DNA of 64,000 nucleotides from an uncultured Pelagibacteraceae bacterium (GCA_902569055.1 CACFSU010000003.1:1-64000), one strand, 5' to 3'. Positions 23,001 to 33,734 are shown, counted from the first letter of the stretch. Numbers and translations are program-made. The notes: generated from the sequence alone by a model not told the origin.

Positions 23001-24144
23001 AAAAATATTAGTACTTATAGTTTTCAATCTTTTAATAGCTACTTCATCATATTCAAGTTTAGACATAAAAGCTAGAACAGCTATTTTACAAGATTATTTT
23101 TCTGGTGAGATTTTATATGAAAAAGAACCTGACAGATCAATTTATCCAGCATCAATGACAAAAATAATGACTTCCATTATAGCATTTGATTTAATTAAAT
23201 CTGGTGATCTAAGTTTAGAAGATAAATTTATAGTATCTGAAAAAGCTTGGAGACTATCAACATCAGGCTATTCTTCTATGTTTATTATGGTTGGTGACGA
23301 GGTTTCAGTTAGAGATTTATTATATGGTATAATTATAGCATCTGGTAATGATGCATGTATTGCTTTAGCCGAAGGTATTGCGGGAACGGAAGAGGAATTT
23401 GCAATATTAATGACATCTAAAGCTAAAGAATTAGGCATGGATAATACAAATTTTGCTAATTCTTCAGGAATTAATGATCCAGATAATTATTCTACAGTTA
23501 GAGATATTTTAAAAATGTCGAGATATTTAATTAAAGAACATCCTAAATTTTATAAATGGTATGCTATAAAAGAGTTTACATGGGACAGAACTGGAGGAGA
23601 TCCTATTACTCAAGGAAATAGAAATCCTTTACTCTATAAGAATATTGGTTCAGATGGTATTAAAACTGGCTATTTAGCAGTAGAAAAATACTCACTTGCT
23701 TCATCACTTGAAAGAAATGGAAGAAGATTAATAGGGGTTGGTAGTGGATTTGAAACAAAAAGTTCTAGATCAAAAGAAAGTTCCAAATTACTAACATATG
23801 GCTTAACTAATTTTGATTTAGTTGAAATAGTTAAAGCAAATGAACCTTTTGAAAAAATTGATGTATGGTTAGGTAAACAAAAAAATGTAGATGTATATAT
23901 AAAAGATGATATTTATAAGACTATTAAAAAAGCAAAAAAAAATTTACTTAAAATAGTTTTAAAATATGAAGGGCCTATAGAAGCACCTATAAAAAAGGAT
24001 CAAATAATTGGTAAATTACGTGTTGTTTATGATCAAGAACTAATTGGCGAATATGATTTGCTTGCACTAAATAAAGTAGAAAAAGTTAATATATTTACTA
24101 GATTAATTAAATCATTGAATTATTTAATCTGGGGTGATGTCTAG
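22993..24144 (+). CDS. dacA: D-alanyl-D-alanine carboxypeptidase
   Basis: PASMTKIMT (SxxK), SGND (SxN), DGIKTGY (KTG). Confidence 0.95.
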   Translation: MFKKILVLIVFNLLIATSSYSSLDIKARTAILQDYFSGEILYEKEPDRSIYPASMTKIMTSIIAFDLIKSGDLSLEDKFIVSEKAWRLSTSGYSSMFIMVGDEVSVRDLLYGIIIASGNDACIALAEGIAGTEEEFAILMTSKAKELGMDNTNFANSSGINDPDNYSTVRDILKMSRYLIKEHPKFYKWYAIKEFTWDRTGGDPITQGNRNPLLYKNIGSDGIKTGYLAVEKYSLASSLERNGRRLIGVGSGFETKSSRSKESSKLLTYGLTNFDLVEIVKANEPFEKIDVWLGKQKNVDVYIKDDIYKTIKKAKKNLLKIVLKYEGPIEAPIKKDQIIGKLRVVYDQELIGEYDLLALNKVEKVNIFTRLIKSLNYLIWGDV

Positions 24145-24748
24145 AAAACCTGTAATAGTTTTTGAGGGTATAGAGGGTAGTGGTAAAAGCTATCATATCA
24201 ATAATGTTTCTAACTATCTAAAAAAAAGAAAAATTAAACATATTAAAATTCGTGAACCAGGTGGAAGTAAAAATTCTGAAAAAATTAGAAAGTTAATATT
24301 AAGCAAAAAATCTTCTTTTAATAAAGAGACTGATTTACTTCTTTATTTAGCAGCCAGAAATGAAAATATTAGTTTATTAAAGAAATACTATAAAAAAAAA
24401 GTTATATTAATTGATCGTTTTATAGATTCTACTATTTCTTATCAACATTACGGTTTTGGAGTTAATTTAAAATTAATCAAAACTATTAATAATCATATTT
24501 TAAAAAATTTTAAAGTTGATTATACTTTTTTAAACATTGTTAATAAAAAAAATATGCTTAAAAGATTAAGATTAAGAAAATCTCTAAATAGATATGATAA
24601 ATTTAACAAAAAATTTTATGAAAATGTTCAAAAAGGCTTTTTAAAGTTAGCAAAAAAACAAAATAAAAAATATAAAATCATTAATTCTAATTTAGATATA
24701 TCTTACAATAAATCATTAATAGTAAAAATAGTAAATAAATTAATATGA
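24134..24748 (+). CDS. tmk: Thymidylate kinase
   Basis: FEGIEGSGKSYH; REPGGSKNSEKIR; DRFIDSTISYQ. Confidence 0.94.
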   Translation: MMSRKPVIVFEGIEGSGKSYHINNVSNYLKKRKIKHIKIREPGGSKNSEKIRKLILSKKSSFNKETDLLLYLAARNENISLLKKYYKKKVILIDRFIDSTISYQHYGFGVNLKLIKTINNHILKNFKVDYTFLNIVNKKNMLKRLRLRKSLNRYDKFNKKFYENVQKGFLKLAKKQNKKYKIINSNLDISYNKSLIVKIVNKLI

Positions 24749-25677
24749 ATGAAATAAAACCCAACAATCAAAAAAAATTAATTGGTTTAGATAATTATAT
24801 AAATGAATTAATTAATTTATCTAAAAATGATAAGTTGCCAAATAAAATTTTACTGAGTGGTCTTAAGGGTATAGGAAAATCGACTTTAGCATACCATTTA
24901 ATTAACTTTGTATTATCTCAAGATGATGATTTTAAATATGATGAAATTAATTTTAAAATTAATGAAAATAATAAAACTTTTAAAACGATTCAAAATAAAT
25001 CAAATCCTAATTTTAACTTGATAGATATTAAAGATGATAAAAAAAACATAGATATAAATCAAATAAGAAAATTAATCTCAAATTTAAATAAATCATCATT
25101 TAATAATAAACTAAGATTTGTGTTGATTGATAATGTTGAATATTTAAATATTAACTCTGTCAACTCTTTGCTCAAAGTTATAGAAGAGCCAAATATTAAT
25201 ATACATTTTATATTAATAAATAATAATAAAAAAATATTACCCACTTTATCTTCTAGATGTTTAAATTTTAAAGTTTCTCTTACTCATCATGAATGTTTGG
25301 AAATTTCTAAGAAACTTTTAAAAGATCAACTAGATGATTTAATAAACGAAGATTTATTAGATTATTATTTCACACCTGGAAATTTATACAAATTAGTAAA
25401 ATTTGCTGAAAATAATAATTATAATTTAATGAACGTAAGTTTGAATGATTTTTTAAAATTAATTATAAAAGACAATCAATACAAAAAAGATGATTCTCTT
25501 AAATATCTTTTTTTCGATTTAATTGAACATTATTTTAGGAAAATAAATCTAACTATTACATCAAATATTTATGATAAATATAGTTATTTTTTGAAAAGAA
25601 TTTCAGATACAAAAACATTCAATTTAGATGAAGAGTCCTTGTTCACAGAATTCGAAGAAGAAATATTAGATGGATAA
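24745..25677 (+). CDS. holB: DNA polymerase III delta prime subunit
   Basis: LLSGLKGIGKSTLAYHL; NSVNSLLKVIEEPN; LSSRCL; between tmk and metG. Confidence 0.9.
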   Translation: MNEIKPNNQKKLIGLDNYINELINLSKNDKLPNKILLSGLKGIGKSTLAYHLINFVLSQDDDFKYDEINFKINENNKTFKTIQNKSNPNFNLIDIKDDKKNIDINQIRKLISNLNKSSFNNKLRFVLIDNVEYLNINSVNSLLKVIEEPNINIHFILINNNKKILPTLSSRCLNFKVSLTHHECLEISKKLLKDQLDDLINEDLLDYYFTPGNLYKLVKFAENNNYNLMNVSLNDFLKLIIKDNQYKKDDSLKYLFFDLIEHYFRKINLTITSNIYDKYSYFLKRISDTKTFNLDEESLFTEFEEEILDG

Positions 25678-27211
25678 AAATTTTTATATTACTACACCTA
25701 TATATTATCCTTCTGCAAAACCTCATATGGGTCACGCTTACTCAAGTATTATAGCTGATTTTTTTGCAAGATTTAAAAAAATAGATGGTTTTTCTGTTTT
25801 TTTTTTGACAGGAACTGATGAACATGGTCTTAAAATTCAAAGAGCAGCTGAACAAAGAAATCTAGATCCTCTGGAATTGTGTGATCAGATAAGTCAAACG
25901 TTTAAAGATTTATCCAAAACATTAAACTTAACAAACACAGATTTTATAAGAACTACAGAAGAAAGACATAAAAAATCAGTAAAGTATTTATGGAAAGAGT
26001 TAAAAAAAAATGACGATATATACTTATCTAAATATTCTGGTTGGTATTCAGTATCAGATGAAGCATTTTATAATGAAAATGAAATTGAAAATGTCGATGG
26101 AAAAAAAATAGCTACATCATCAAAATCCTCAGTGGAGTGGGTTGATGAAGAATCTTATTTTTTTAGATTATCAAAATGGCAAAAACCACTTTTGGAATAC
26201 TATAAAAATAATCCTAATTTTATACAACCAGAGTCTAGAAAAAATGAAGTTATCAGTTTTGTAGAAAGTGGTTTGAAAGATTTATCTGTCAGTAGAAAAA
26301 GTTTTTCATGGGGTATAAAAGTTCCAGACGATGAAAATCATGTAATATATGTATGGTTAGATGCATTAACTAATTACATAAGTGCATTAAATTATCCTGA
26401 TATAAAAAATCAACTTTTTAAAAGATATTGGCCAGCATCAATACATTTAATTGGAAAAGATATTCTAAGATTTCACGCCATTTATTGGCCTGCATTTTTA
26501 CTTGCAGCAAAAATTAAATTACCAGAAAAAGTATATGGTCATGGTTGGATTTTGTCAGGTGAAGAAAAAATGTCTAAATCTAAAGGAAATATTTTAGATC
26601 CATTAGAAATAATTAAAATATATGGTTTAGATCCATTAAGATATTATTTAATTAAAGAAGTTTCTTTTGGAAATGACGGTAATATTTCACAAAATAAACT
26701 TGAAGATTGTATTAATAGTGATTTAGCCAATAATTATGGAAACTTATGTCAAAGAGTAGTTTCCTTTGCTGTTAAAAATTTAAAGAGTAAAATTCCTAAA
26801 AAAATTAAATTTGAAGATGAAGATATAAAAATTTTAGATAATTATAAAAATAATATTAATAAGATAAGATCAAAAATTGATGAAAATGATATAAATTTTT
26901 ATATAGATTTTATTATAAATTCATTATTTGCTGCAAATAAATATTTTAATGATCAAGAACCATGGAAGAAAAAAGAAGATACTGTAAGATTAAATACTAT
27001 TGTTTATACTACTTTAGAAATTATTAGAAAAATAAGTTTTATGTTATATCCTATAATCCCCGGTACATCACTTAAAGCGTTAAAAATTTTTGATATAAAT
27101 GAGAATGAAATAAATTTTTCATCTATTGAAAAACATGACAATTTAAAACCAGAAAGTAAAATTAATTCTATTGATATACTTTTTAGAAAGATTGAAAAAT
27201 TTGATGATTGA
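25670..27211 (+). CDS. metG: Methionyl-tRNA synthetase
   Basis: TTPIYYPSAKPHMGHAYSSI; KMSKSKGN. Confidence 0.97.
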   Translation: MDKNFYITTPIYYPSAKPHMGHAYSSIIADFFARFKKIDGFSVFFLTGTDEHGLKIQRAAEQRNLDPLELCDQISQTFKDLSKTLNLTNTDFIRTTEERHKKSVKYLWKELKKNDDIYLSKYSGWYSVSDEAFYNENEIENVDGKKIATSSKSSVEWVDEESYFFRLSKWQKPLLEYYKNNPNFIQPESRKNEVISFVESGLKDLSVSRKSFSWGIKVPDDENHVIYVWLDALTNYISALNYPDIKNQLFKRYWPASIHLIGKDILRFHAIYWPAFLLAAKIKLPEKVYGHGWILSGEEKMSKSKGNILDPLEIIKIYGLDPLRYYLIKEVSFGNDGNISQNKLEDCINSDLANNYGNLCQRVVSFAVKNLKSKIPKKIKFEDEDIKILDNYKNNINKIRSKIDENDINFYIDFIINSLFAANKYFNDQEPWKKKEDTVRLNTIVYTTLEIIRKISFMLYPIIPGTSLKALKIFDINENEINFSSIEKHDNLKPESKINSIDILFRKIEKFDD

Positions 27212-27965
27212 CTCACACTGTCATTTAGATCATGAACCTTTATTAAGTGATTTAGATAACGTTATACAAAGATCAAAAAACATAGGTATTGAAAAACTAT
27301 TAACAATATCTACCTCACTTGAAAGCTTTTCAAGAGTCAAAGAAATCGTCAATAAAGATAAAATAATTTATGGCACCGTAGGTATTCATCCACATGAGAC
27401 TAATAAAGATGTGATTAATTCAGAATTTTTAATTAAATCTTTAAAAGAAAACAAAAAAATTATAGGTGTTGGTGAAACAGGATTAGATTTTTATTATAAT
27501 AATAGTGATAAAAAGTATCAACTAGAAAGTTTTAAGATACATATTGATGCTTCATTAAAAACTAATGTACCCTTAATAATCCATTCTAGAGATGCTGAAG
27601 AAGAAACATTTGACATTCTTAATGAATACAAAGATCAAAAACTTAAAATTTTAATGCATTGTTTTACTGGATCAAAAAAATTTTCAGAAAAACTTTTAAA
27701 CTTTAATACATTTTTTTCTGCTAGTGGCATTATTACTTTTAAAAATGCTATTGAATTACAAAAAACATTTAAATCATTACCTATTAATAGAATTTTGATT
27801 GAAACTGATAGTCCATTTTTAACACCTGTACCAAATAGAGGAAAGAAAAATGAACCATCTTATATAGACTTTACCGCGACGAAACTTGCTGAAATCAAAG
27901 GTATAAAAAAATCGGAACTTATTAAAATTACTACAAAAAATTTTAATAATCTATTTTTTCAATAA
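27204..27965 (+). CDS. tatD: TatD-family deoxyribonuclease
   Basis: MIDSHCHLDHE; IHPHE; GETGLDFYY; ETDSPFLTP; start moved from 27171 to the ATG before IDSHCHLD. Confidence 0.93.
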   Translation: MIDSHCHLDHEPLLSDLDNVIQRSKNIGIEKLLTISTSLESFSRVKEIVNKDKIIYGTVGIHPHETNKDVINSEFLIKSLKENKKIIGVGETGLDFYYNNSDKKYQLESFKIHIDASLKTNVPLIIHSRDAEEETFDILNEYKDQKLKILMHCFTGSKKFSEKLLNFNTFFSASGIITFKNAIELQKTFKSLPINRILIETDSPFLTPVPNRGKKNEPSYIDFTATKLAEIKGIKKSELIKITTKNFNNLFFQ

Positions 27966-27970
27966 TATAT

Positions 27971-28741
27971 ATGAAATTTATTATACTTGGTTGTGGAAGT
28001 TCAATGGGTGTGCCAAGACCGGATGGTTTTTTTGGTAATTGTGACCCTAAAAATAAAAAAAATTATAGAACTAGATGTTCTGCTTTAGTCAAAACTTCTG
28101 AACAAAATATTTTAATCGATTCATCACCAGATTTACGACAACAATTGCAGAGACATAGGATAAGAAAAATTGATAAAGTCCTTTTTTCTCATATGCATGC
28201 GGATCAAACTCACGGAATTAATGATTTAAGGTCATTTTATATAAATAAAAAAAGCCAGATAAATGTTTATGCTGATAAATCTACATCAAAATATTTAAAA
28301 AATAGTTTTTCATATATTTTTAAAAGTTTTTCAAAAGAATATCCAGCAATATTAAAATTAAATAAATTACCAAAAAATATTTTAACAATACATAACAATA
28401 AAAAAATTAAGATTAAATCTATTGAGGTTGAACATGGAAAAGTAAAATCTAATTGTTTTATAATTGATAAAAAACTTGCTTATATAAGTGATGTGAGTAA
28501 AATTTATGTTAGAGATTATAAATATTTTAAGAAACTAAGATATCTTATAATTGATTGTTTGTGGTATAATTATCATCCTTCCCATTTTAACTTAGAAACT
28601 TCACTGTCAATAATAAAAAAATTTAAACCAAAAAAATCTATTCTTACTAATCTTTCACCTGTATTAGATTATAAAATACTTAAAAAAATCTTACCTAAAA
28701 ATGTAATTCCAGCTCATGATGGGCTTACAATACAATTATAA
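27971..28741 (+). CDS. MBL-fold metallo-hydrolase (PhnP-like)
   Basis: GCGSSMGVPRPDG; SHMHADQTHGIND. Confidence 0.9.
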   Translation: MKFIILGCGSSMGVPRPDGFFGNCDPKNKKNYRTRCSALVKTSEQNILIDSSPDLRQQLQRHRIRKIDKVLFSHMHADQTHGINDLRSFYINKKSQINVYADKSTSKYLKNSFSYIFKSFSKEYPAILKLNKLPKNILTIHNNKKIKIKSIEVEHGKVKSNCFIIDKKLAYISDVSKIYVRDYKYFKKLRYLIIDCLWYNYHPSHFNLETSLSIIKKFKPKKSILTNLSPVLDYKILKKILPKNVIPAHDGLTIQL

Positions 28742-29281
28742 AATACTTTCTATTTTGCTTATTATTTTTTTTGATGTTGGTTTTGTAAATGAAGAGAATG
28801 TATCTTCGATCTTACCTTTTTTATTTATCAAAATTTTGTGAAAATTCCATTTTGGTATTGCAGATTTACCATAATCTTCCTGTGCCCATTTAAATACTTC
28901 GTGAGCATCTTTACCCTTTACCTCTGTAATACTTGATAAGGGAAAATTGATATTGAAATTTACTTCACAAAATTCTTTTACATCAGAATCATTCTTTTTT
29001 TCTTGATTAAATGAATTTGACGGAACACCAAGTACAATTAATCCTTTTGATTTATACAAGTCCCATAATTTTTGTAAATCTTCATACTGATTAGTAAAAC
29101 CACAATAGCTAGCTGTATTAACTATTAAAACTACTTTGTTTCTATATTCTGCAAAATCTATAATTTCGCCAGAGATGCTCTCTAGATTTAAATCATAAAA
29201 AATTTTATCATAATTCGCTATAGCTGAATTTTTTAAAAAAAACATAAAAGTTGTTAATCCTATTAATATTATTTTCTTCAT
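28736..29281 (-). CDS. Glutathione peroxidase family protein with N-terminal signal
   Basis: VNTASYCGFTNQY; PKWNFHKILINKKG; hydrophobic leader. Confidence 0.9.
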   Translation of the reverse strand: MKKIILIGLTTFMFFLKNSAIANYDKIFYDLNLESISGEIIDFAEYRNKVVLIVNTASYCGFTNQYEDLQKLWDLYKSKGLIVLGVPSNSFNQEKKNDSDVKEFCEVNFNINFPLSSITEVKGKDAHEVFKWAQEDYGKSAIPKWNFHKILINKKGKIEDTFSSFTKPTSKKIISKIESIL

Positions 29282-30450
29282 TTATTAGGTGTAAGTAATA
29301 TTAAAAAGTAACCAAATAAAGTGGATAAAAGTGACCCAGTTAATACACCTATTTTTACACCATCCATGTATTGAGTATTTTCTACGAATGCTAAATTTCC
29401 GACAAAAAGACTCATTGTAAAACCAATTCCAGTTAATACTCCAACACCATAAAAATTATACCAATTTGAATTATTTGGCATTTGAGCAATCTTTGTTTTT
29501 ATTGATATATATGAAAAAATAAAAACTCCTAATTGTTTACCTAAAAATAATCCTAATAGAATGCCTAGAGGCACTTTATCAAGCAATGATCCAAGGGACA
29601 AACCTTCCAAAGATACACCTGCATTAGCAAAAGCAAATAAAGGCATAATTCCAAATGCAACATAAGGGCTAATTGAATGTTCCACTTGAATTAATAAAGA
29701 AAAATCCTTTTCTTTTTTTCTATGAGGTATTGTCATTGCCAATAAGACGCCAGCAATTGTGGCATGAATGCCTGAATTATGTGTAAAATCCCAAAGAAAA
29801 ATACCTACAATTAAATATGGTAAAAATTTTCTTATATTAAATTTATTAATAATTAATAAAACAATAAATGCTAACAGCATAAGACTTAAATATTTTATAC
29901 TTAAATCTCCAGAGTAAAATAAAGCAATGATTACTATTGCTCCTAAATCATCAATAATTGCAAGCGCAGTTAAAAAAACTTTTAATGATAATGGAACTCT
30001 TTTTCCTAGCAAAGATAAAACACCAAGAGAAAATGCAATATCAGTAGCAGAAGGGATGGCCCATCCATTTAAAGTTTCACTATCTCCTAAATTTATAAAA
30101 ACATAAAATAACGCAGGCACTAGCATGCCTCCAACAGCAGCTATTATAGGAAGTAAAGCCTGTTTAATATTAGAGAGTTCACCTTGTAAAAATTCTCTTT
30201 TTATTTCTAAAGTCACGAAAAAAAAGAATATTGCCATTAAGGCATCATTTATCCAATGTAGGACGGACAATTTTAATCCAAAATTATTTATACCGAGAAA
30301 TAAATATTTATTTAAAGTTGAAAAGTATAATTCTGATAAACTTGAATTACTTACTATTAGTGCAATTAAAGCAGCAAATAAAAGAACTAATCCACTGGCG
30401 GCCTCAAGTTTAAAAAACCACCTAAAAGGCTTTGAAATATAATTAATCAT
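29278..30450 (-). CDS. nhaA: Na+/H+ antiporter NhaA
   Basis: NDALMAIFFFFVTLEIKREFLQGEL; GWAIPSATDIAFSLG; LTGIGFTMSLFVGNLAF. Confidence 0.96.
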   Translation of the reverse strand: MINYISKPFRWFFKLEAASGLVLLFAALIALIVSNSSLSELYFSTLNKYLFLGINNFGLKLSVLHWINDALMAIFFFFVTLEIKREFLQGELSNIKQALLPIIAAVGGMLVPALFYVFINLGDSETLNGWAIPSATDIAFSLGVLSLLGKRVPLSLKVFLTALAIIDDLGAIVIIALFYSGDLSIKYLSLMLLAFIVLLIINKFNIRKFLPYLIVGIFLWDFTHNSGIHATIAGVLLAMTIPHRKKEKDFSLLIQVEHSISPYVAFGIMPLFAFANAGVSLEGLSLGSLLDKVPLGILLGLFLGKQLGVFIFSYISIKTKIAQMPNNSNWYNFYGVGVLTGIGFTMSLFVGNLAFVENTQYMDGVKIGVLTGSLLSTLFGYFLILLTPNK

Positions 30451-30452
30451 AA

Positions 30453-30941
30453 TTAAATTAAATCTTTAATAAAAAGCTTTATATCTTTCAATACTTCAAA
30501 AAGGCTAATTATTATATTTTCTAAATTAGGAAAGGTCTTAAAAATAGGTGATTTAAAAGTATCTATAATAATTACTAAGGCTATAAATGTTATAATCAAA
30601 ACAATAATATAAGATAACAATTTACTTAAAGAAAATCTTGATTTTGATTTGTATGGAGTTAATTCATAATTTTTTTTATTATCTTCATTTATAATTTTTT
30701 TAGAATCTTTTTTTATTTTTTTTACAGGTTGTTGAATTTTTTTTTCAAGCACTTTTTTTTTTGGCTCAATAAAACCTTTTTTTAACTTTTCAGATTCTGT
30801 TTTTTTTATAGGTTTTTGAGCAGAAGGTTTATGAAACCATACATGGTTACAGGACCCACATTGAATTGTTCTGCCCGTGGTAGGTATTAATTCAGAATTT
30901 ACATCGAATTTTTTATTACAATTAATGCATTCTATAATCAT
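30453..30941 (-). CDS. Zinc-ribbon (MJ0042-type) membrane protein
   Basis: MIIECINCNKKFDV...RTIQCGSCNHVW; one TM helix. Confidence 0.78.
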   Translation of the reverse strand: MIIECINCNKKFDVNSELIPTTGRTIQCGSCNHVWFHKPSAQKPIKKTESEKLKKGFIEPKKKVLEKKIQQPVKKIKKDSKKIINEDNKKNYELTPYKSKSRFSLSKLLSYIIVLIITFIALVIIIDTFKSPIFKTFPNLENIIISLFEVLKDIKLFIKDLI

Positions 30942-31035
30942 ACAATTTATATATCAGATTTTTATAAAATTGCCTTGATTTTAGTAATCTTTACACTTTG
31001 AAAAAATTAATAAGTACTGTATTAGTAATCTCTTT

Positions 31036-31112
<77 letters not shown>

Positions 31113-31123
31113 TTTAAAATTTT

Positions 31124-31405
31124 ATGAAAAAAGCAAAAATATATATTCCTAATAAAAGCCCAATGCAATCTGGTTATGGTAAAACTGATAAATGGATTTT
31201 AGTATTTGAAACAAATAATCCAACTAATAATCCTTTAATGGGTTGGGAAAGTTCAAATGATACTTATTCTGAGTTAAAATTAGAATTTTCTTCAAAAGAA
31301 TTAGCAATAAATTATGCTAAAAAAATAAAAATTGATTATGAAATAATTGAACCTCGTAAAAGAAAAACCGTAATAAAATCATACGCTGATAATTTTCTTA
31401 AATAA
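31124..31405 (+). CDS. NADH dehydrogenase Fe-S protein 4 (NDUFS4)-like ETC complex I subunit
   Basis: AKIYIPNKSPMQSGYGKTDKWILVFE...NPLMGWESSNDTYSELKLEFSSKELAINYAKK. Confidence 0.88.
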   Translation: MKKAKIYIPNKSPMQSGYGKTDKWILVFETNNPTNNPLMGWESSNDTYSELKLEFSSKELAINYAKKIKIDYEIIEPRKRKTVIKSYADNFLK

Positions 31406-31408
31406 CAA

Positions 31409-32401
31409 ATGTTTAAATTTTTTACTCAAAAGAATTGGTTACTTTGGTCATGGATAGGTTCTTTTATTATTCTTTCATCTCTTTGGATTCAAGTAATAAT
31501 AGATGTCAAAATAAACCAATGGTTTGGTGTTTTTTATGATATGATCCAGAAAGCACTTGCAGAGCCAAACGCTGTTTCAATAGAAGAATATTTTGCAAGC
31601 TTGTTTTCATTTATCACACTGGCTGGTATGTATATTGCTGTTTATGTAGCAATAAGTTTCTTTACAGCTCATTATTTATTTCGATGGAGAACAGCAATGG
31701 TTGAATGGTATCACTCTGTTTATGATAAAGCACGAAAAATTGAAGGTGCATCTCAAAGAGTTCAAGAAGACACTATTAAATTTACAAGAATTATGGAAAG
31801 TTTAGGTACAAGTCTAATAGAATCTATAATGATTTTGATCCAATTTATTCCAATATTATTTGGCTTAAGTATCGGTATTCCTATTTTCTTTTTTGGTGAA
31901 TGGGAATACGGTTTAATAGTAGGAGCCTTGATTTGGACTTTAGGTGGTACTGTTTTTTTAATTGTACTTGGTTTGATATTAAGACTAGTTGGTGTTGAAT
32001 ATGATTTACAAAAACAAGAAGCTGCATATAGAAAAATTTTAGTTATTGCAGAGGATGATGGTAGTGTAAGACCAAAAAGAATTGATGAGTTATTTGATGA
32101 TGTACGAAAAATTCATTTTTTAAGTTATTTACGATACCTATATTTTAATATTGGTCGAATTGCATACTTACAAGCAAATGTTTTATCTGCTTACGTTTTT
32201 TTAGCTCCAGCCATAGTTGCTGGAGTTGTTACGTTAGGTGTTATGCAACAAATCATAAGAGCATTCGGAAGAGTTGAAGGTTCTATGCAATATTTATTAA
32301 AAGCTTGGCCAACTATTATAGAACTTGCTAGTGTCTATAAACGTTTAAAAGAATTTGAAACTAAAATTAAACAAGAAGATTTAATAGATGAAAAAGCTTA
32401 A
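31409..32401 (+). CDS. SbmA/BacA-like transporter
   Basis: Multi-TM; RWRTAMVEWYHSVYDKARKIEGASQRVQEDT typical of SbmA/BacA. Confidence 0.88.
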   Translation: MFKFFTQKNWLLWSWIGSFIILSSLWIQVIIDVKINQWFGVFYDMIQKALAEPNAVSIEEYFASLFSFITLAGMYIAVYVAISFFTAHYLFRWRTAMVEWYHSVYDKARKIEGASQRVQEDTIKFTRIMESLGTSLIESIMILIQFIPILFGLSIGIPIFFFGEWEYGLIVGALIWTLGGTVFLIVLGLILRLVGVEYDLQKQEAAYRKILVIAEDDGSVRPKRIDELFDDVRKIHFLSYLRYLYFNIGRIAYLQANVLSAYVFLAPAIVAGVVTLGVMQQIIRAFGRVEGSMQYLLKAWPTIIELASVYKRLKEFETKIKQEDLIDEKA

Positions 32402-33342
32402 TGTCTATCAATAAAAAATTTGTAGATCAATTTGTTAATATAACATCAAAAGCAGCACTAGCATCCTCATATTTAGTTGGAAAAAAAGATAAAAATGCAG
32501 CTGATAAAGCAGCTGTAGACTCCATGAGATCTGAATTAAATAAACTTAGTATAAAAGGTCAAATAGTAATAGGAGAGGGTGAATTAGATGAAGCACCAAT
32601 GCTTTATGTAGGTGAAGAACTAGGAAACAAAAATGGACCTGAATTAGATATTGCTGTTGACCCGTTAGAAGGTACTAATTTTGCTGCGAATAATCTTCCT
32701 GGTGCTCTTTCGGTTATAGCTGTAGCAGAAAAAAATAATTTATTTAATGCACCTGAAACTTATATGGAAAAAATCTCAACAAAAGTTAAAGAAAAAAACG
32801 TTATTGATTTAGATAACTCAGTAAAAAAAAATATTTCTAATTTAAGTGATTATTTAAATAAAAACCCAGAAAATTTAACAGCATGTATACTTGATAGACC
32901 AAGACACAATCAAATTATTGACGAACTTAAAAAAATGAGAGTAAATTTAAAATTAATTTCTGATGGTGATGTTTCTGGAGCATTACTAGTAACTGATGAA
33001 AAATATAACGTTGATATATTTTTGGGCACAGGTGGTGGCCCAGAGGGTGTTTTAGCTGCAGCTGCTTTAGATGCTTTTGATTGTAGTTTTCAAGGAAGAT
33101 TTTTATTTAAAACAGATATTGATATAATTAGAGCGAAAAAAATGGGTATAAAAGACTTATCAAAAAAATATGAATTAAATGAAATTGTTTCTGGTGACTC
33201 ATTATTTTGTGCAACTGGCATAACATCTGGCGATTTAGTTAGAGGCATTGAGATACAAGATAATGAATTTATTTCTGAAACATTAGTTACGCACAAATCT
33301 AGTGATTTAAAAAGAGTAATAAAATTAAAACAAAATATCTAA
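32401..33342 (+). CDS. glpX: Class II fructose-1,6-bisphosphatase
   Basis: GEGELDEAPMLYVGEELG; AVDPLEGTN; GTGGGPEGVLAAAAL. Confidence 0.95.
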   Translation: MSINKKFVDQFVNITSKAALASSYLVGKKDKNAADKAAVDSMRSELNKLSIKGQIVIGEGELDEAPMLYVGEELGNKNGPELDIAVDPLEGTNFAANNLPGALSVIAVAEKNNLFNAPETYMEKISTKVKEKNVIDLDNSVKKNISNLSDYLNKNPENLTACILDRPRHNQIIDELKKMRVNLKLISDGDVSGALLVTDEKYNVDIFLGTGGGPEGVLAAAALDAFDCSFQGRFLFKTDIDIIRAKKMGIKDLSKKYELNEIVSGDSLFCATGITSGDLVRGIEIQDNEFISETLVTHKSSDLKRVIKLKQNI

Positions 33343-33390
33343 TGATAAGCTTGATTAATGAAACATTTTACAATAAAAAAACAGCATTTT

Positions 33391-33465
33391 GGTCCCTTCG
33401 TCTATCGGTTAGGACACGTGGTTTTCATCCTCGAAAGAGGGGTTCGATTCCCCTAGGGACCGCCA
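33391..33465 (+). tRNA. tRNA-Glu (anticodon TTC), CCA encoded
   Basis: GGTCCCT/AGGGACC acceptor; TTTTCAT anticodon loop; AGGGG-TTCGATT-CCCCT T-arm. Confidence 0.95.
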
Positions 33466-33468
33466 TGA

Positions 33469-33723
33469 ATGAAAAACTACTACGTTTATATAATTTTATC
33501 TAAAGTAAATAATAGATTTATTTCTTATGTGGGTTATACAAAAAACTTAAAAAATCGCCTCACATTGCATAATTCCTCAAAAGGTGCAAAATTTACAAAG
33601 GGAAAAAAATGGAAATACATATATAAGAAAAAATATAACTCAAAATCTGAAGCTATGAAAAACGAATATTTATTAAAAAAAGATAAAAAAAAAAGAAATT
33701 TTATAAAATCTAAATTTATTTGA
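33469..33723 (+). CDS. GIY-YIG nuclease domain protein (UPF0213-like)
   Basis: YYVYIILSKVNNRFISYVGYTKNLKNRLTLHN...GAKFTKGKKWKYIY. Confidence 0.85.
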   Translation: MKNYYVYIILSKVNNRFISYVGYTKNLKNRLTLHNSSKGAKFTKGKKWKYIYKKKYNSKSEAMKNEYLLKKDKKKRNFIKSKFI

Positions 33724-33734
33724 TATATAAATAT

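Noticed and set aside
30125-30442. Plus-strand ORFs opposite nhaA
   Set aside because: Antisense to conserved NhaA coding sequence; two overlapping frames with low-complexity content.
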